Positions 46,424 through 54,302 of a DNA stretch of 64,000 nt are shown here, piece after piece. Both the position numbers and the translations under genes were made by a program. The DNA is from a virus. Every line of letters begins with the position of its first letter. The stretch's first letter is position 1. Under the pieces are notes generated by a model. That model saw only the letters and a program-made list of their open reading frames with translations, ran no database searches and had not been told where the DNA came from. The stretch spans positions 22,123 through 86,122 of the IMG/VR virus record IMGVR_UViG_3300011013_000008; one strand, written 5' to 3'.

Positions 46424-47185
46424 TTACACCGTTTGTCCACTTTCTCTAAGAGTATAAGTTGAATTTGTAGCTGCTTGTCCGGCTGGTAAGTTAAGATGTA
46501 ACCATACACCTTGGGCACTATTTGCACTATGATTTTGGGAATTAGCTACATTTAAAGTAGCGGAACTCCAGTTACCTGTTGCAGCTACTGGTTCTGTAAT
46601 TCTATTAGTTGCAGAATCAGAAGCATCTAGGGTAGAATCTAAGTAGAATTCAACATTAGCAGCTACACCCCCAGCTATTTCTGCTATAGTAGCATTAGTT
46701 AAAGCTAGTGTAGAATTTTCATTTTTAAAGAAAATTTTCTCATACATATCTACAGCTAAACCTCCTACTGCTTCTGAACTAACATTATAAAAGGGTCTAC
46801 GTACACTAGTAGTACCAGCTTGCATAACTACTAAGTTAGCCTTTGAAGTAGCTTCTTCTATTGTCACAGCTCCAGCACAAGCTGCACTTAGAACCATTTT
46901 TAGAACTCTTTCAAATGTAGTAACTCCAACTACTGGAGTAGTGCCTGTTAGAGTATATACTTCAGTAGCTATACTACCATCTACTAAACGTCCTGTTACG
47001 GTTAACGTTTGGGTAGTATCTGCTGCATTACTAGATACTACATCTAAAGTATCTGATGCAGCAATAATATCTGTAAAAATTATTAGTGTAGTTGTATCTA
47101 TACCACCACCTTGTGGGGAAGTAATATTGTCTTCTTGCATATTAAGACTACCATAAACTACTATATCAGTATCAATTACTGGCAT
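46424..47185 (-). CDS. putative virion structural protein (253 aa)
   Basis: MPVIDTDIVVYGSLNM opens a Thr/Ala/Ser-rich beta protein (TQTLTVTGRLVDGS; TPVVGVTTFERVLK). The composition and the neighbourhood of fibre-like genes suggest a structural component. I recall similar openings in structural proteins of other siphophages but cannot verify homology here. Confidence 0.55.
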   Translation of the reverse strand: MPVIDTDIVVYGSLNMQEDNITSPQGGGIDTTTLIIFTDIIAASDTLDVVSSNAADTTQTLTVTGRLVDGSIATEVYTLTGTTPVVGVTTFERVLKMVLSAACAGAVTIEEATSKANLVVMQAGTTSVRRPFYNVSSEAVGGLAVDMYEKIFFKNENSTLALTNATIAEIAGGVAANVEFYLDSTLDASDSATNRITEPVAATGNWSSATLNVANSQNHSANSAQGVWLHLNLPAGQAATNSTYTLRESGQTV

Positions 47186-47202
47186 TTTATTGTTTCCTCT
47201 AT

Positions 47203-48573
47203 TTATCTAATCATCTTGTAAAGAGTCCAAGAGTTATTTATCTTGGAAAGAGTCCAAGAATTATTTGTTTTTCTTACTGTCCAGGTTGCTTTAGTACCTT
47301 GATAAAAAGTAATAGCTAAACCATCCCAATCAACTAGAATATTTTTATTTATACCAATTGATTCTAGCCAAGCAATTGGGTTTGTAATTGTAGTTGTTAC
47401 TTTAGCACTATTTTCGATAGCTAATATTATACTAGCATCTATATAGCCCTTATATTCAATAGACATAGCCTTAGCTGTATCTAAATAACCCTTAAATTCT
47501 ATTGATACTAAATTATCAGATTTAATACCTTGATTATTATCTATAGGTATAAGTCTAGAAGTATCATAATTTAAGATAGCTTCAATATTAATCAATTCAT
47601 TAATATTGATATTGGAGTTCCATTGAATATTTTGTGCTCTAGCATAATCTACTTTAGCACTCCAACTAATAGGTATATCTCTAGTTACATCCAAAGGTAT
47701 AGCAACTGCACCCTTCCATTCTATAGGAATAAGATTACTAGCTTCTAAGTTTAGATTATTAGTAATAGGTATTAGTTTATCAACACTAACATCTAATGCC
47801 CAATTTATATCTAAAGAACCATCTACTATTAAAGATTCAATGGTAGATATTGGCATTGTACTTAACTTATCAATACTAGTAGAAAATTCTATTGGAATTA
47901 ATCTTTCTGCATTAAAGTTATTACTAGAACCCCAAGTAATAGGTATTAGTTTACCTGAATCTACACTTAAAGCCCAGCTAATAACATTGTCTTTCTCAAC
48001 TTTTAAAGCTTCAGCCCATTCAGTAATAAGTTGTTTACTACTAATTGTAGTACTAGAGTTTTCAATGTTTTCAGTTTTATCTACTGTAGTAGTACTAGAA
48101 CTTTCAATGTTTTCGGTTTTATCTACTGTAGTAGTACTAGAGTTTTCTGTAAATAAACTAGTATCTATTTGTACATCTAAGGTATTTTCCGTAACAGATG
48201 TTCTATCTAGTGTAGTAGTACTAGAGTTTTCAATGTTTACAGCACTAGTAATATTTAGAGTAGAAGACCAATCAATAGCTAATAATCTATTTACATCTAA
48301 AATTGTAGCACCTTTCCATTCTATATTAATTAGATAATTATTAACTAAATTACTAGAATATTCTATGCTTGCAACTCTACTAGATAATGTATCTAACATT
48401 GATTCTATAGTTAGTAGTCTATCAGAGTTTATTTTATTTCTATATTCAACCTGGGCCAATCGGTCGCTTGCGACCCAACCGGCCCAGTTGATCGGTGTAC
48501 CTCTATCAGCTGTTACTGTAACAGTACTAATAGTACCAGTAGGCCTATGTATCCTTATTCTTGAAAGTCTCAT
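47203..48573 (-). CDS. repeat-rich structural protein with I(E/D)W-type units
   Basis: The 456-residue protein consists largely of degenerate units of roughly 18-20 residues containing LIPIEW, LLAIDW, LIPITW, NIQWN or VSIEFKG. A Thr-rich insert repeats ENSSTTTVDKTENIE two to three times. The C-terminus repeats NNSWTL twice. The regular period suggests a solenoid or elongated spacer in a fibre or decoration structure. A strong GC-rich hairpin lies at 48451-48487. Confidence 0.6.
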   Translation of the reverse strand: MRLSRIRIHRPTGTISTVTVTADRGTPINWAGWVASDRLAQVEYRNKINSDRLLTIESMLDTLSSRVASIEYSSNLVNNYLINIEWKGATILDVNRLLAIDWSSTLNITSAVNIENSSTTTLDRTSVTENTLDVQIDTSLFTENSSTTTVDKTENIESSSTTTVDKTENIENSSTTISSKQLITEWAEALKVEKDNVISWALSVDSGKLIPITWGSSNNFNAERLIPIEFSTSIDKLSTMPISTIESLIVDGSLDINWALDVSVDKLIPITNNLNLEASNLIPIEWKGAVAIPLDVTRDIPISWSAKVDYARAQNIQWNSNININELINIEAILNYDTSRLIPIDNNQGIKSDNLVSIEFKGYLDTAKAMSIEYKGYIDASIILAIENSAKVTTTITNPIAWLESIGINKNILVDWDGLAITFYQGTKATWTVRKTNNSWTLSKINNSWTLYKMIR

Positions 48574-48618
48574 TAAGCCTCCTTAATTACTATTCTTATC
48601 CGACTAGGGCGCATAATA

Positions 48619-51150
48619 TCACTCCGGGATTAAGAATTGGTATTGATTTTGGTAGATACTTTCAACTTCATCAGGTGTTAATCCTTTATTAAAAACCCCT
48701 ACGCATCTAAAATTTCCCGCTGCATTTTCGTTAGCGTTATTACTCAAATAACTCCTAGTTCCAATATTTATAGGCGCTATTTCGTTAAAATCAATATCGT
48801 TTATTGGTGCGCTAGCTGTTGTATATAAGTTTCCATCCCTATAAAATTTTACTTCTCCGCCTATTCTAGTGACTGTAAATTGGTGGTATTTTTCATCAAA
48901 TAATAGGTAGCCAGAATAAGATGGTATATCCCTATAATAAGTTGAACCTTGAGCAGCATAAGCAAATCTTGCTTGGGAGCCTGTACCATTACGGGTAAAG
49001 TTCATAGCCATATATGGTGGTGACCAGCCAGTTTTTCTAGATGGGATACAAAATAAGGGGGCGTATACACCTTGAGTCGCATCCAGCGCCACATCAACAA
49101 CTATAGTTAAATCATTCTTTATGAAATTATAAATATTATTTTCATAAACTTGATAATCACCAAGTGTGCCAAGTCTTAAATGTTTACCTTGCGGTGAAGT
49201 TACTTCAGTAGCTCCAGACTCAGCAATATTCTTTAACCCATCTACTAGATTCTTTGACGTAAGATCAGGATATGCCAAGAACCCAATATTAGCAGCCAAT
49301 GGGTGATCTGGATCAATCATAACATTGCCCGTAGGCTTTCTTCTAGGCTCAAACAATTCAGGCATTTCAAAGCGAGCATCAGGTATAACATAATCGCTTC
49401 CTGAAGCTGGAGTTTGAAACATTCTTAATGGAGATGATGTTGGTTTGAGGAACTGATAGGGATCTTTACATAATGCGCTTACTTCGTCATTAGTTGCTGC
49501 TGTCTTAGATAATATCGTTAAATAGACAGGATCCTCTGGTCCTACTGCCGACACGTGATCACCACCGCATACGGTCGATTTACTGAGGGCATCATCTTGT
49601 ATTATGATAGACCCACTACAGTTATCTGATCGCAATAGGTCAGCGTTGCCACCAATAAGCCCTGCATAAAGATGTCTGCTAGAACCATCCCATGTCATTG
49701 CAATCAGAGCAAATCCATTTTTATATGCCGAAATATCCTGGTCTTGTGCGGCAGTCCAAATATAAGTGCCATTAGTATATATTAATGATCTGATATTTTG
49801 TGTAGATTTCATTCCCGCAAAAGCGATTCCACTACCAGACGCGGTAGTTTGTCTAAAAAACTCATTTTCAGTACCCGCCGAATTTTGGAAATTTCCCAGA
49901 CTAAAATCCACGACGGTTATGATTGTTAATTCATTTGCACCATGAAAACTGAAATCTGTAGGCGCAAACTTGACACCGTTGTCAATATGCTGGGTAGCCT
50001 CTATTTTTAACGCATTTAACGTAGTTTGATTCCCAAGTTGATATTGATAATTATTTAATAGGTCTAGCCGATCAGCCCATGGCCCGATGACCATAGCATC
50101 TTTTTTAAAAATTCTTGATATAGGATGTTCCCAATCAATCTCAACTGCACCAGTAGGCTTACGACCTTCCATCAGGTCGCCATCAAGAAATTTAAAATCA
50201 GGTATTGTATACTGATATCTGTAATGGTTTACATACTGATCAAATCCAATATCCCAGCTTGCGCCTCTTGGGTCGCCTTCAAAGTCAGTGGTAAAATCAG
50301 TGCTTAAATCTATGCCTACACCAATAAGACTTGATATTGATGTAAGTGAAAAATCACCAGCACTAGGGACAACAAAATCTACACCGTCAACAACTGAAAC
50401 ATTATAAGTCCAATTAGTACCTAATGTTTCACTAGCATTAGATGTAGCATTTGAATCAACTACAGCACTAGGATCAGTTACATGATAAGCGTCATTACAA
50501 TTTACAACTACATTATTTTTAATAATTGGGCCAGTACCAGAAATTCCAGTAGCATAAACACCGGACAAAAATCCGTGAATTGTGTTATTGAGTATAAAAG
50601 CTGAATAAGGCGAATTGTTTAGGTAAACAGCATATCCAGCATTACTACGGTCTGAGTAAAATAGATTGTTATAAACTTTAGTGCCAGGAGCGCCACTATA
50701 ATTTATCTGTAGAGCTCTTGGGTTTGAGCCATAACCATAATTAACAAATATACAGTTTCTTACTATACAGTCTGAATTTTGTATAGTAACGCTGACATTA
50801 CCTGACTTAGCCTTATTATCATACTGTACAGCATCTACTAGGCTATATTTAGGTAGCGTCATGTATTGTTTATACGTAGCACCCGAGACTACCTTATATT
50901 TTGATGCATCGAATAATTTTGAACTAGCATCACCAATTAGTTCAAAATTATTAGAGGAACTAGTATTGGTAAATGCCAAGGTTAGTGCTGCAGTTAGCAC
51001 ATCTTCCGCTACACCAGAGCAGTTTAGTGTAGTTTTTCCTGCAATAGATAAATCTGCTTCTACAGTTGTTCCAATAGCAGCATCAAAAGCAGCTATTGAA
51101 GTAAAGTCTGGGCTGCCTACATTATCTGTATTTAATGTATATACTGGCAT
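48619..51150 (-). CDS. fibre/spike-like protein: beta-helix plus two lectin-like modules
   Basis: The first 300 residues show right-handed beta-helix features (VRNCIFVNYGYG; KVYNNLFYSD; FILNNTIHGF; IIKNNVVVN). The rest contains two related modules starting PDFKFLDGDLMEGRKPTGAV and PDARFEMPELFEPRRKPTGN. Both are followed by LamG/concanavalin-like sequence and end in QYQFL or PYQFLKP. The duplication and fold suggest glycan binding. No catalytic site is evident. Confidence 0.65.
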   Translation of the reverse strand: MPVYTLNTDNVGSPDFTSIAAFDAAIGTTVEADLSIAGKTTLNCSGVAEDVLTAALTLAFTNTSSSNNFELIGDASSKLFDASKYKVVSGATYKQYMTLPKYSLVDAVQYDNKAKSGNVSVTIQNSDCIVRNCIFVNYGYGSNPRALQINYSGAPGTKVYNNLFYSDRSNAGYAVYLNNSPYSAFILNNTIHGFLSGVYATGISGTGPIIKNNVVVNCNDAYHVTDPSAVVDSNATSNASETLGTNWTYNVSVVDGVDFVVPSAGDFSLTSISSLIGVGIDLSTDFTTDFEGDPRGASWDIGFDQYVNHYRYQYTIPDFKFLDGDLMEGRKPTGAVEIDWEHPISRIFKKDAMVIGPWADRLDLLNNYQYQLGNQTTLNALKIEATQHIDNGVKFAPTDFSFHGANELTIITVVDFSLGNFQNSAGTENEFFRQTTASGSGIAFAGMKSTQNIRSLIYTNGTYIWTAAQDQDISAYKNGFALIAMTWDGSSRHLYAGLIGGNADLLRSDNCSGSIIIQDDALSKSTVCGGDHVSAVGPEDPVYLTILSKTAATNDEVSALCKDPYQFLKPTSSPLRMFQTPASGSDYVIPDARFEMPELFEPRRKPTGNVMIDPDHPLAANIGFLAYPDLTSKNLVDGLKNIAESGATEVTSPQGKHLRLGTLGDYQVYENNIYNFIKNDLTIVVDVALDATQGVYAPLFCIPSRKTGWSPPYMAMNFTRNGTGSQARFAYAAQGSTYYRDIPSYSGYLLFDEKYHQFTVTRIGGEVKFYRDGNLYTTASAPINDIDFNEIAPINIGTRSYLSNNANENAAGNFRCVGVFNKGLTPDEVESIYQNQYQFLIPE

Positions 51151-51151
51151 A

Positions 51152-51454
51152 TTACTGAACCGTGCCCGTTAATCCAGTGGCTTTAACTAATTGTGTATAT
51201 AACGCGCTTTTTAGATCAGCGTATTTACTAGCACTCGTCCCCATTTCAAATTCTGTAATGGCGTCAATAAAGTCTTGCCCTGTTACAGAAAGCATTAAAT
51301 CCTTTACTATAGGGGAAAAAACACCATTAACAAGTATTCCTTTATCGAAGGCAATATGTGCTGTTTGTGTCTCATTATCAACCGCAAAACTATTAATTTC
51401 TAATGTATCAATAGTTTGTGATATTACTTCATTTGTATCTAATATTAATGGCAT
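51152..51454 (-). CDS. hypothetical protein (100 aa)
   Basis: The product begins MPLILDTNEVISQTIDTLEI and ends ATGLTGTVQ. It resembles small structural accessory proteins. It is packed with one base between it and the fibre gene, and overlapping features upstream imply one transcript. Confidence 0.55.
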   Translation of the reverse strand: MPLILDTNEVISQTIDTLEINSFAVDNETQTAHIAFDKGILVNGVFSPIVKDLMLSVTGQDFIDAITEFEMGTSASKYADLKSALYTQLVKATGLTGTVQ

Positions 51455-51455
51455 T

Positions 51456-51806
51456 TTAAACTGCTCCTAATTGTTTTCTATTAACATTACCTGATAAATC
51501 TACACTATGCTTCCTTCTTGCTCGCATTCCAAAATACGATTGTTTTAGCATTGATATACGTAGACGCTTAATAGCGAATAAACTGCGGGGATATTTATCC
51601 CTTAAGGTTAATGGCTCTGATTCTGTCAGATAATCATAATCAGCTTTTGATCCGGCTACCTGTACAACAGCAAATGGGTACTGTAACTCAGCACTACCAA
51701 ATACATGAGAATCCTCTGCTACCATTACAACATCACCAATTTTATAACTTACGCTATCATCGTTGACATTATAATTATCACGCTGGAATACTAATAACTG
51801 AGCCAT
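51456..51806 (-). CDS. hypothetical protein (116 aa)
   Basis: A mixed beta protein (LLVFQRDNYNVNDDSVSYKIGDVVMV) with a basic C-terminus (RARRKHSVDLSGNVNRK). Location between structural-type genes suggests a virion component. No motif recognised. Its start overlaps the upstream stop by one base. Confidence 0.55.
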   Translation of the reverse strand: MAQLLVFQRDNYNVNDDSVSYKIGDVVMVAEDSHVFGSAELQYPFAVVQVAGSKADYDYLTESEPLTLRDKYPRSLFAIKRLRISMLKQSYFGMRARRKHSVDLSGNVNRKQLGAV

Positions 51807-52225
51807 TATGCTGCCGCGCTATAAGACCTAGCACGTATAAATAATTGGCAAGTAACACTTGATCCTGTAGTATTTTCTAATAAATAAGTATCATTCTTAT
51901 CAATATTGGCTACGCCACTAAGATATATTTGATCAGCCACAGTAGTTAAACTAAAAGACCCTACATACTTACTCTTGTTTGTACCACTAGGAATTTCTGC
52001 TTGATCAACGCCATCTCCGCTTCTACGGTACAAATTGACAGTACCGGCGGCTACTGGAGCAACTGTTACATCTAATTTAAAATCAATTAACGGATAACGG
52101 TCATTAGCAGTACCAACACCAGTTGATACAGTACTTGATTCTACGCTAAAGGCTGTATTCAAAATAGCCGCACTTGCAACAATCGAGGAATACGCACTTT
52201 CTACTTGTATAGTTTCACCACTCAT
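51806..52225 (-). CDS. putative virion structural protein (139 aa)
   Basis: A Ser/Thr/Ala-rich beta protein with LYRRSGDGVDQAEIP and a C-terminal FIRARSYSAAA. The overall pattern is like capsid decoration or fibre-associated jelly-roll proteins. Assignment is by composition and context. Confidence 0.55.
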   Translation of the reverse strand: MSGETIQVESAYSSIVASAAILNTAFSVESSTVSTGVGTANDRYPLIDFKLDVTVAPVAAGTVNLYRRSGDGVDQAEIPSGTNKSKYVGSFSLTTVADQIYLSGVANIDKNDTYLLENTTGSSVTCQLFIRARSYSAAA

Positions 52226-52227
52226 AA

Positions 52228-52647
52228 TTAAAGTCCTCTAGCTAAATTAACATAATAGGCAGTCACATTGCCCAACCCTAGCTGAGTCGCTCTGCTAACT
52301 GTAGCTGTAGATAAGCTTAAAATATAAGCCTTATCTATTGCATCAAGCAAGCCAGCAATAATCATATCGTCAATAATCTGCACTACGCGCGGTTCAACCC
52401 CAGTCAAATTAAAATCAACACTCTGCATTGATTCTATAACGTCGATAAAGTCTTCCGCACTAACATCAACAGATTTCTTTATAGCGTTCCACTTTCCACT
52501 AATAAGCAGATACGATTTAACATCATGCGTTGATACAGATATCTTCGTAGCAATATTCACTGTATTCAGCAGTGCTGCTGCATCTGCGTCAGTTAACGCC
52601 ACGTACTGAGCATTTAGCAGCTCAGCTTTTAAAATTTCAAAATTCAT
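52228..52647 (-). CDS. hypothetical protein (139 aa)
   Basis: The product is helical (EILKAELLNAQYVALTDADAAALLN) and probably soluble. It is the first gene of a sub-block after a 128-bp gap containing a weak minus-strand -10-like element at 52701-52706. No family recognised. Confidence 0.55.
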   Translation of the reverse strand: MNFEILKAELLNAQYVALTDADAAALLNTVNIATKISVSTHDVKSYLLISGKWNAIKKSVDVSAEDFIDVIESMQSVDFNLTGVEPRVVQIIDDMIIAGLLDAIDKAYILSLSTATVSRATQLGLGNVTAYYVNLARGL

Positions 52648-52775
52648 AATAATTACCTTTATTGGCTATATTGCCTTGAACTCTAATTGCTCAATGTTGT
52701 ATTATAACAACTAATATGTATCACACAAAAATAAGTATAATGTACTATATCTACATTAGAAATTACACCTAGATT

Positions 52776-53015
52776 TTATTTATTTAGTACTGCATGAGCA
52801 CCTTTTGCTCCAACTTCTGAAGCTGAGTAAACACCAAATGCCCACATAATAGAATTAGTCCAATCACTATAACTTACGGCTGTGGCAACACCTACAATAC
52901 CAAATAGCGATAGTATCCAAGCTAATGTAGCTAAGATTGCAAAGCTAAGGAGGAATTTCCACCGAGTATTTCTTGTAGGTATCTTTTTACTCTCTTGTAT
53001 TTCTGTTTTATCCAT
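52776..53015 (-). CDS. two-TM membrane protein, holin-like
   Basis: Two hydrophobic segments (FLLSFAILATLAWILSLFGIVGV and SIMWAFGVYSASEVGA) occupy most of the 79 residues behind a charged N-terminus. Size and topology fit a class II holin. The endolysin gene is 28 kb downstream, so an alternative holin elsewhere is possible. Confidence 0.5.
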   Translation of the reverse strand: MDKTEIQESKKIPTRNTRWKFLLSFAILATLAWILSLFGIVGVATAVSYSDWTNSIMWAFGVYSASEVGAKGAHAVLNK

Positions 53016-53061
53016 GATTTAAACCTCAAATATAATGCTAATAGTACAGCCAGTAGTGCAC

Positions 53062-53430
53062 CTATTGTACTGTTAGACCCGTTACTGGGGTTGGGTTCGC
53101 TACTGGCACTGTAAAATTTACAGAAGTACTTTGTGCACTTTCAAGTAAATTATTATCTACAGCAGTCATAGCACAACTATAATCACCTGCAGCAAATTGT
53201 CCTACAGGAGCAATATATTCATATGGTGGCATCCCAACATTTTGAATATCTATTGCACTCATGCCGGGGCAGTAAAGTTTGAATGATTTTAAATCTGTAG
53301 CTGGATTTAGAGTACTACCATTAGTATATTCTACTGGTGGAGTCCAAGTAAACTTTGGCTGAAAGGGTAAGTCTGCATAAGCAACATTTATTGCAGATAG
53401 CAGAATTAGTATTTTTATAAAGTTTTTCAT
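53062..53430 (-). CDS. secreted Ig/fibronectin-like protein
   Basis: A Sec signal peptide (MKNFIKILILLSAINVAYA) precedes a 100-residue beta domain with two cysteines (YCPG and YSCAMTAVDNN), resembling a fibronectin type III or Ig-like fold. The C-terminus ends PTPVTGLTVQ, which could be the start of a second, missing domain. It would act in the periplasm; role unknown. Confidence 0.6.
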   Translation of the reverse strand: MKNFIKILILLSAINVAYADLPFQPKFTWTPPVEYTNGSTLNPATDLKSFKLYCPGMSAIDIQNVGMPPYEYIAPVGQFAAGDYSCAMTAVDNNLLESAQSTSVNFTVPVANPTPVTGLTVQ

Positions 53431-53431
53431 A

Positions 53432-53977
53432 TTATTTTAACTCTGGGTTAGATATTGCAGTACTATTACTAGCTGCTTTTATCGTAGTATTATCTATTTT
53501 ATCATCTAACTTATTATAATACTGTGTCAATTCTTTTATACGTTTATCAACTTGAGAATATCTAAAATCAATTTCACGTTTAAGTGATTCATCTAAGAAA
53601 TCAATACCTCTAGTATTAGTTTGTACTCTAGAAAATAGTGTTTCTGTATTGCGTAATCTAGTATCATTAGCTTTTGTAGTTTCTTCAACTCTAGAAAGGT
53701 CTCTTACATAACCACTGCCAAACATAGATAGCACAATCAGGCCAACTGCGGCCCAAGAGGCCCATATGGCCATATGCGGTTTATTATCATCACTTTGTCT
53801 TTCAAACTTATGGTATAAATCTTGAAACCCAGAAGAAATACTAGACTTAATTTCAGACATATTCTTTTCAATATGTTCAACCGCTGTTTCTACAGCGACT
53901 AATCTTTCTTCAATTTTACTGTTTGCCATAAAATCCTCAGCTTCTGCACGTCTATGCCTCTCTCGTCTTTCAATCAT
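53432..53977 (-). CDS. single-TM coiled-coil membrane protein
   Basis: A coiled-coil N-terminal part (KIEERLVAVETAVEHIEKNM) leads to one transmembrane segment (MAIWASWAAVGLIVLSMFG), followed by another helical domain. A start at the internal ATG giving MANSKIEERL is also possible because GAGGA precedes it. It may be a holin-associated or lysis-timing protein; not proven. It lies immediately after a promoter-terminator pair. Confidence 0.5.
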   Translation of the reverse strand: MIERRERHRRAEAEDFMANSKIEERLVAVETAVEHIEKNMSEIKSSISSGFQDLYHKFERQSDDNKPHMAIWASWAAVGLIVLSMFGSGYVRDLSRVEETTKANDTRLRNTETLFSRVQTNTRGIDFLDESLKREIDFRYSQVDKRIKELTQYYNKLDDKIDNTTIKAASNSTAISNPELK

Positions 53978-53989
53978 ATTAATATCCCT

Positions 53990-54015
53990 AAAAAGAGCTA
54001 AGAATTTCTTAGCTC
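53990..54015 (-). terminator. attenuator/terminator upstream of the 53432 gene
   Basis: On the minus strand GAGCTAAGAA pairs with TTCTTAGCTC and is followed by five T residues. It lies only about 20 bases from the start point expected for the promoter at 54040-54068. Confidence 0.75.
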
Positions 54016-54039
54016 ATAAATTTTTCATCTATAATAATT

Positions 54040-54068
54040 ATTATACCAAAAATCACTACCCATGTCAA
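54040..54068 (-). promoter_or_regulatory. sigma70-type promoter (minus strand)
   Basis: Read on the minus strand, TTGACA (54063-54068) and TATAAT (54040-54045) are 17 bp apart. Confidence 0.75.
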
Positions 54069-54077
54069 GTATTATTT

Positions 54078-54302
54078 TCACTTTCGTAAAAATTTCCACC
54101 CTTTTACGCTTTTGGTTATTCCACGTGAACAGTTGCTGACACTCATTACGCTTACCCCACACGCCGCAGCGGCGGCCGACTGGGTCTTAAACTTAAATTT
54201 TTCTCCACTAGAAATATTTTCTGCAATTATGCTTATACCAGCTTCGCCTTTTCCTTTAGGAGTACTTTCATCACCATCTGTTAAATATCTACGTTTTTTC
54301 AA
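54078..54302 (-). CDS. small NUMOD1-like modular DNA-binding protein, TTG start
   Basis: The 74-residue product has the nuclease-associated modular pattern ISSGEKFKFKTQSAAAAACG, then VSVMSVSNCSRG and KGWKFLRK. This matches NUMOD1-type modules that accompany homing endonucleases. No GIY-YIG or HNH catalytic part is present. The TTG start overlaps the terminase stop, with GGAGGG upstream. It may be a remnant of a homing endonuclease beside terL. Confidence 0.65.
   Translation of the reverse strand: MKKRRYLTDGDESTPKGKGEAGISIIAENISSGEKFKFKTQSAAAAACGVSVMSVSNCSRGITKSVKGWKFLRK

Noticed and set aside
47840-48337. 165-residue plus-strand frame opposite the repeat protein
   Set aside because: Its repetitive sequence is the antisense of the minus-strand repeats; the minus-strand frame has the proper start and operon spacing.
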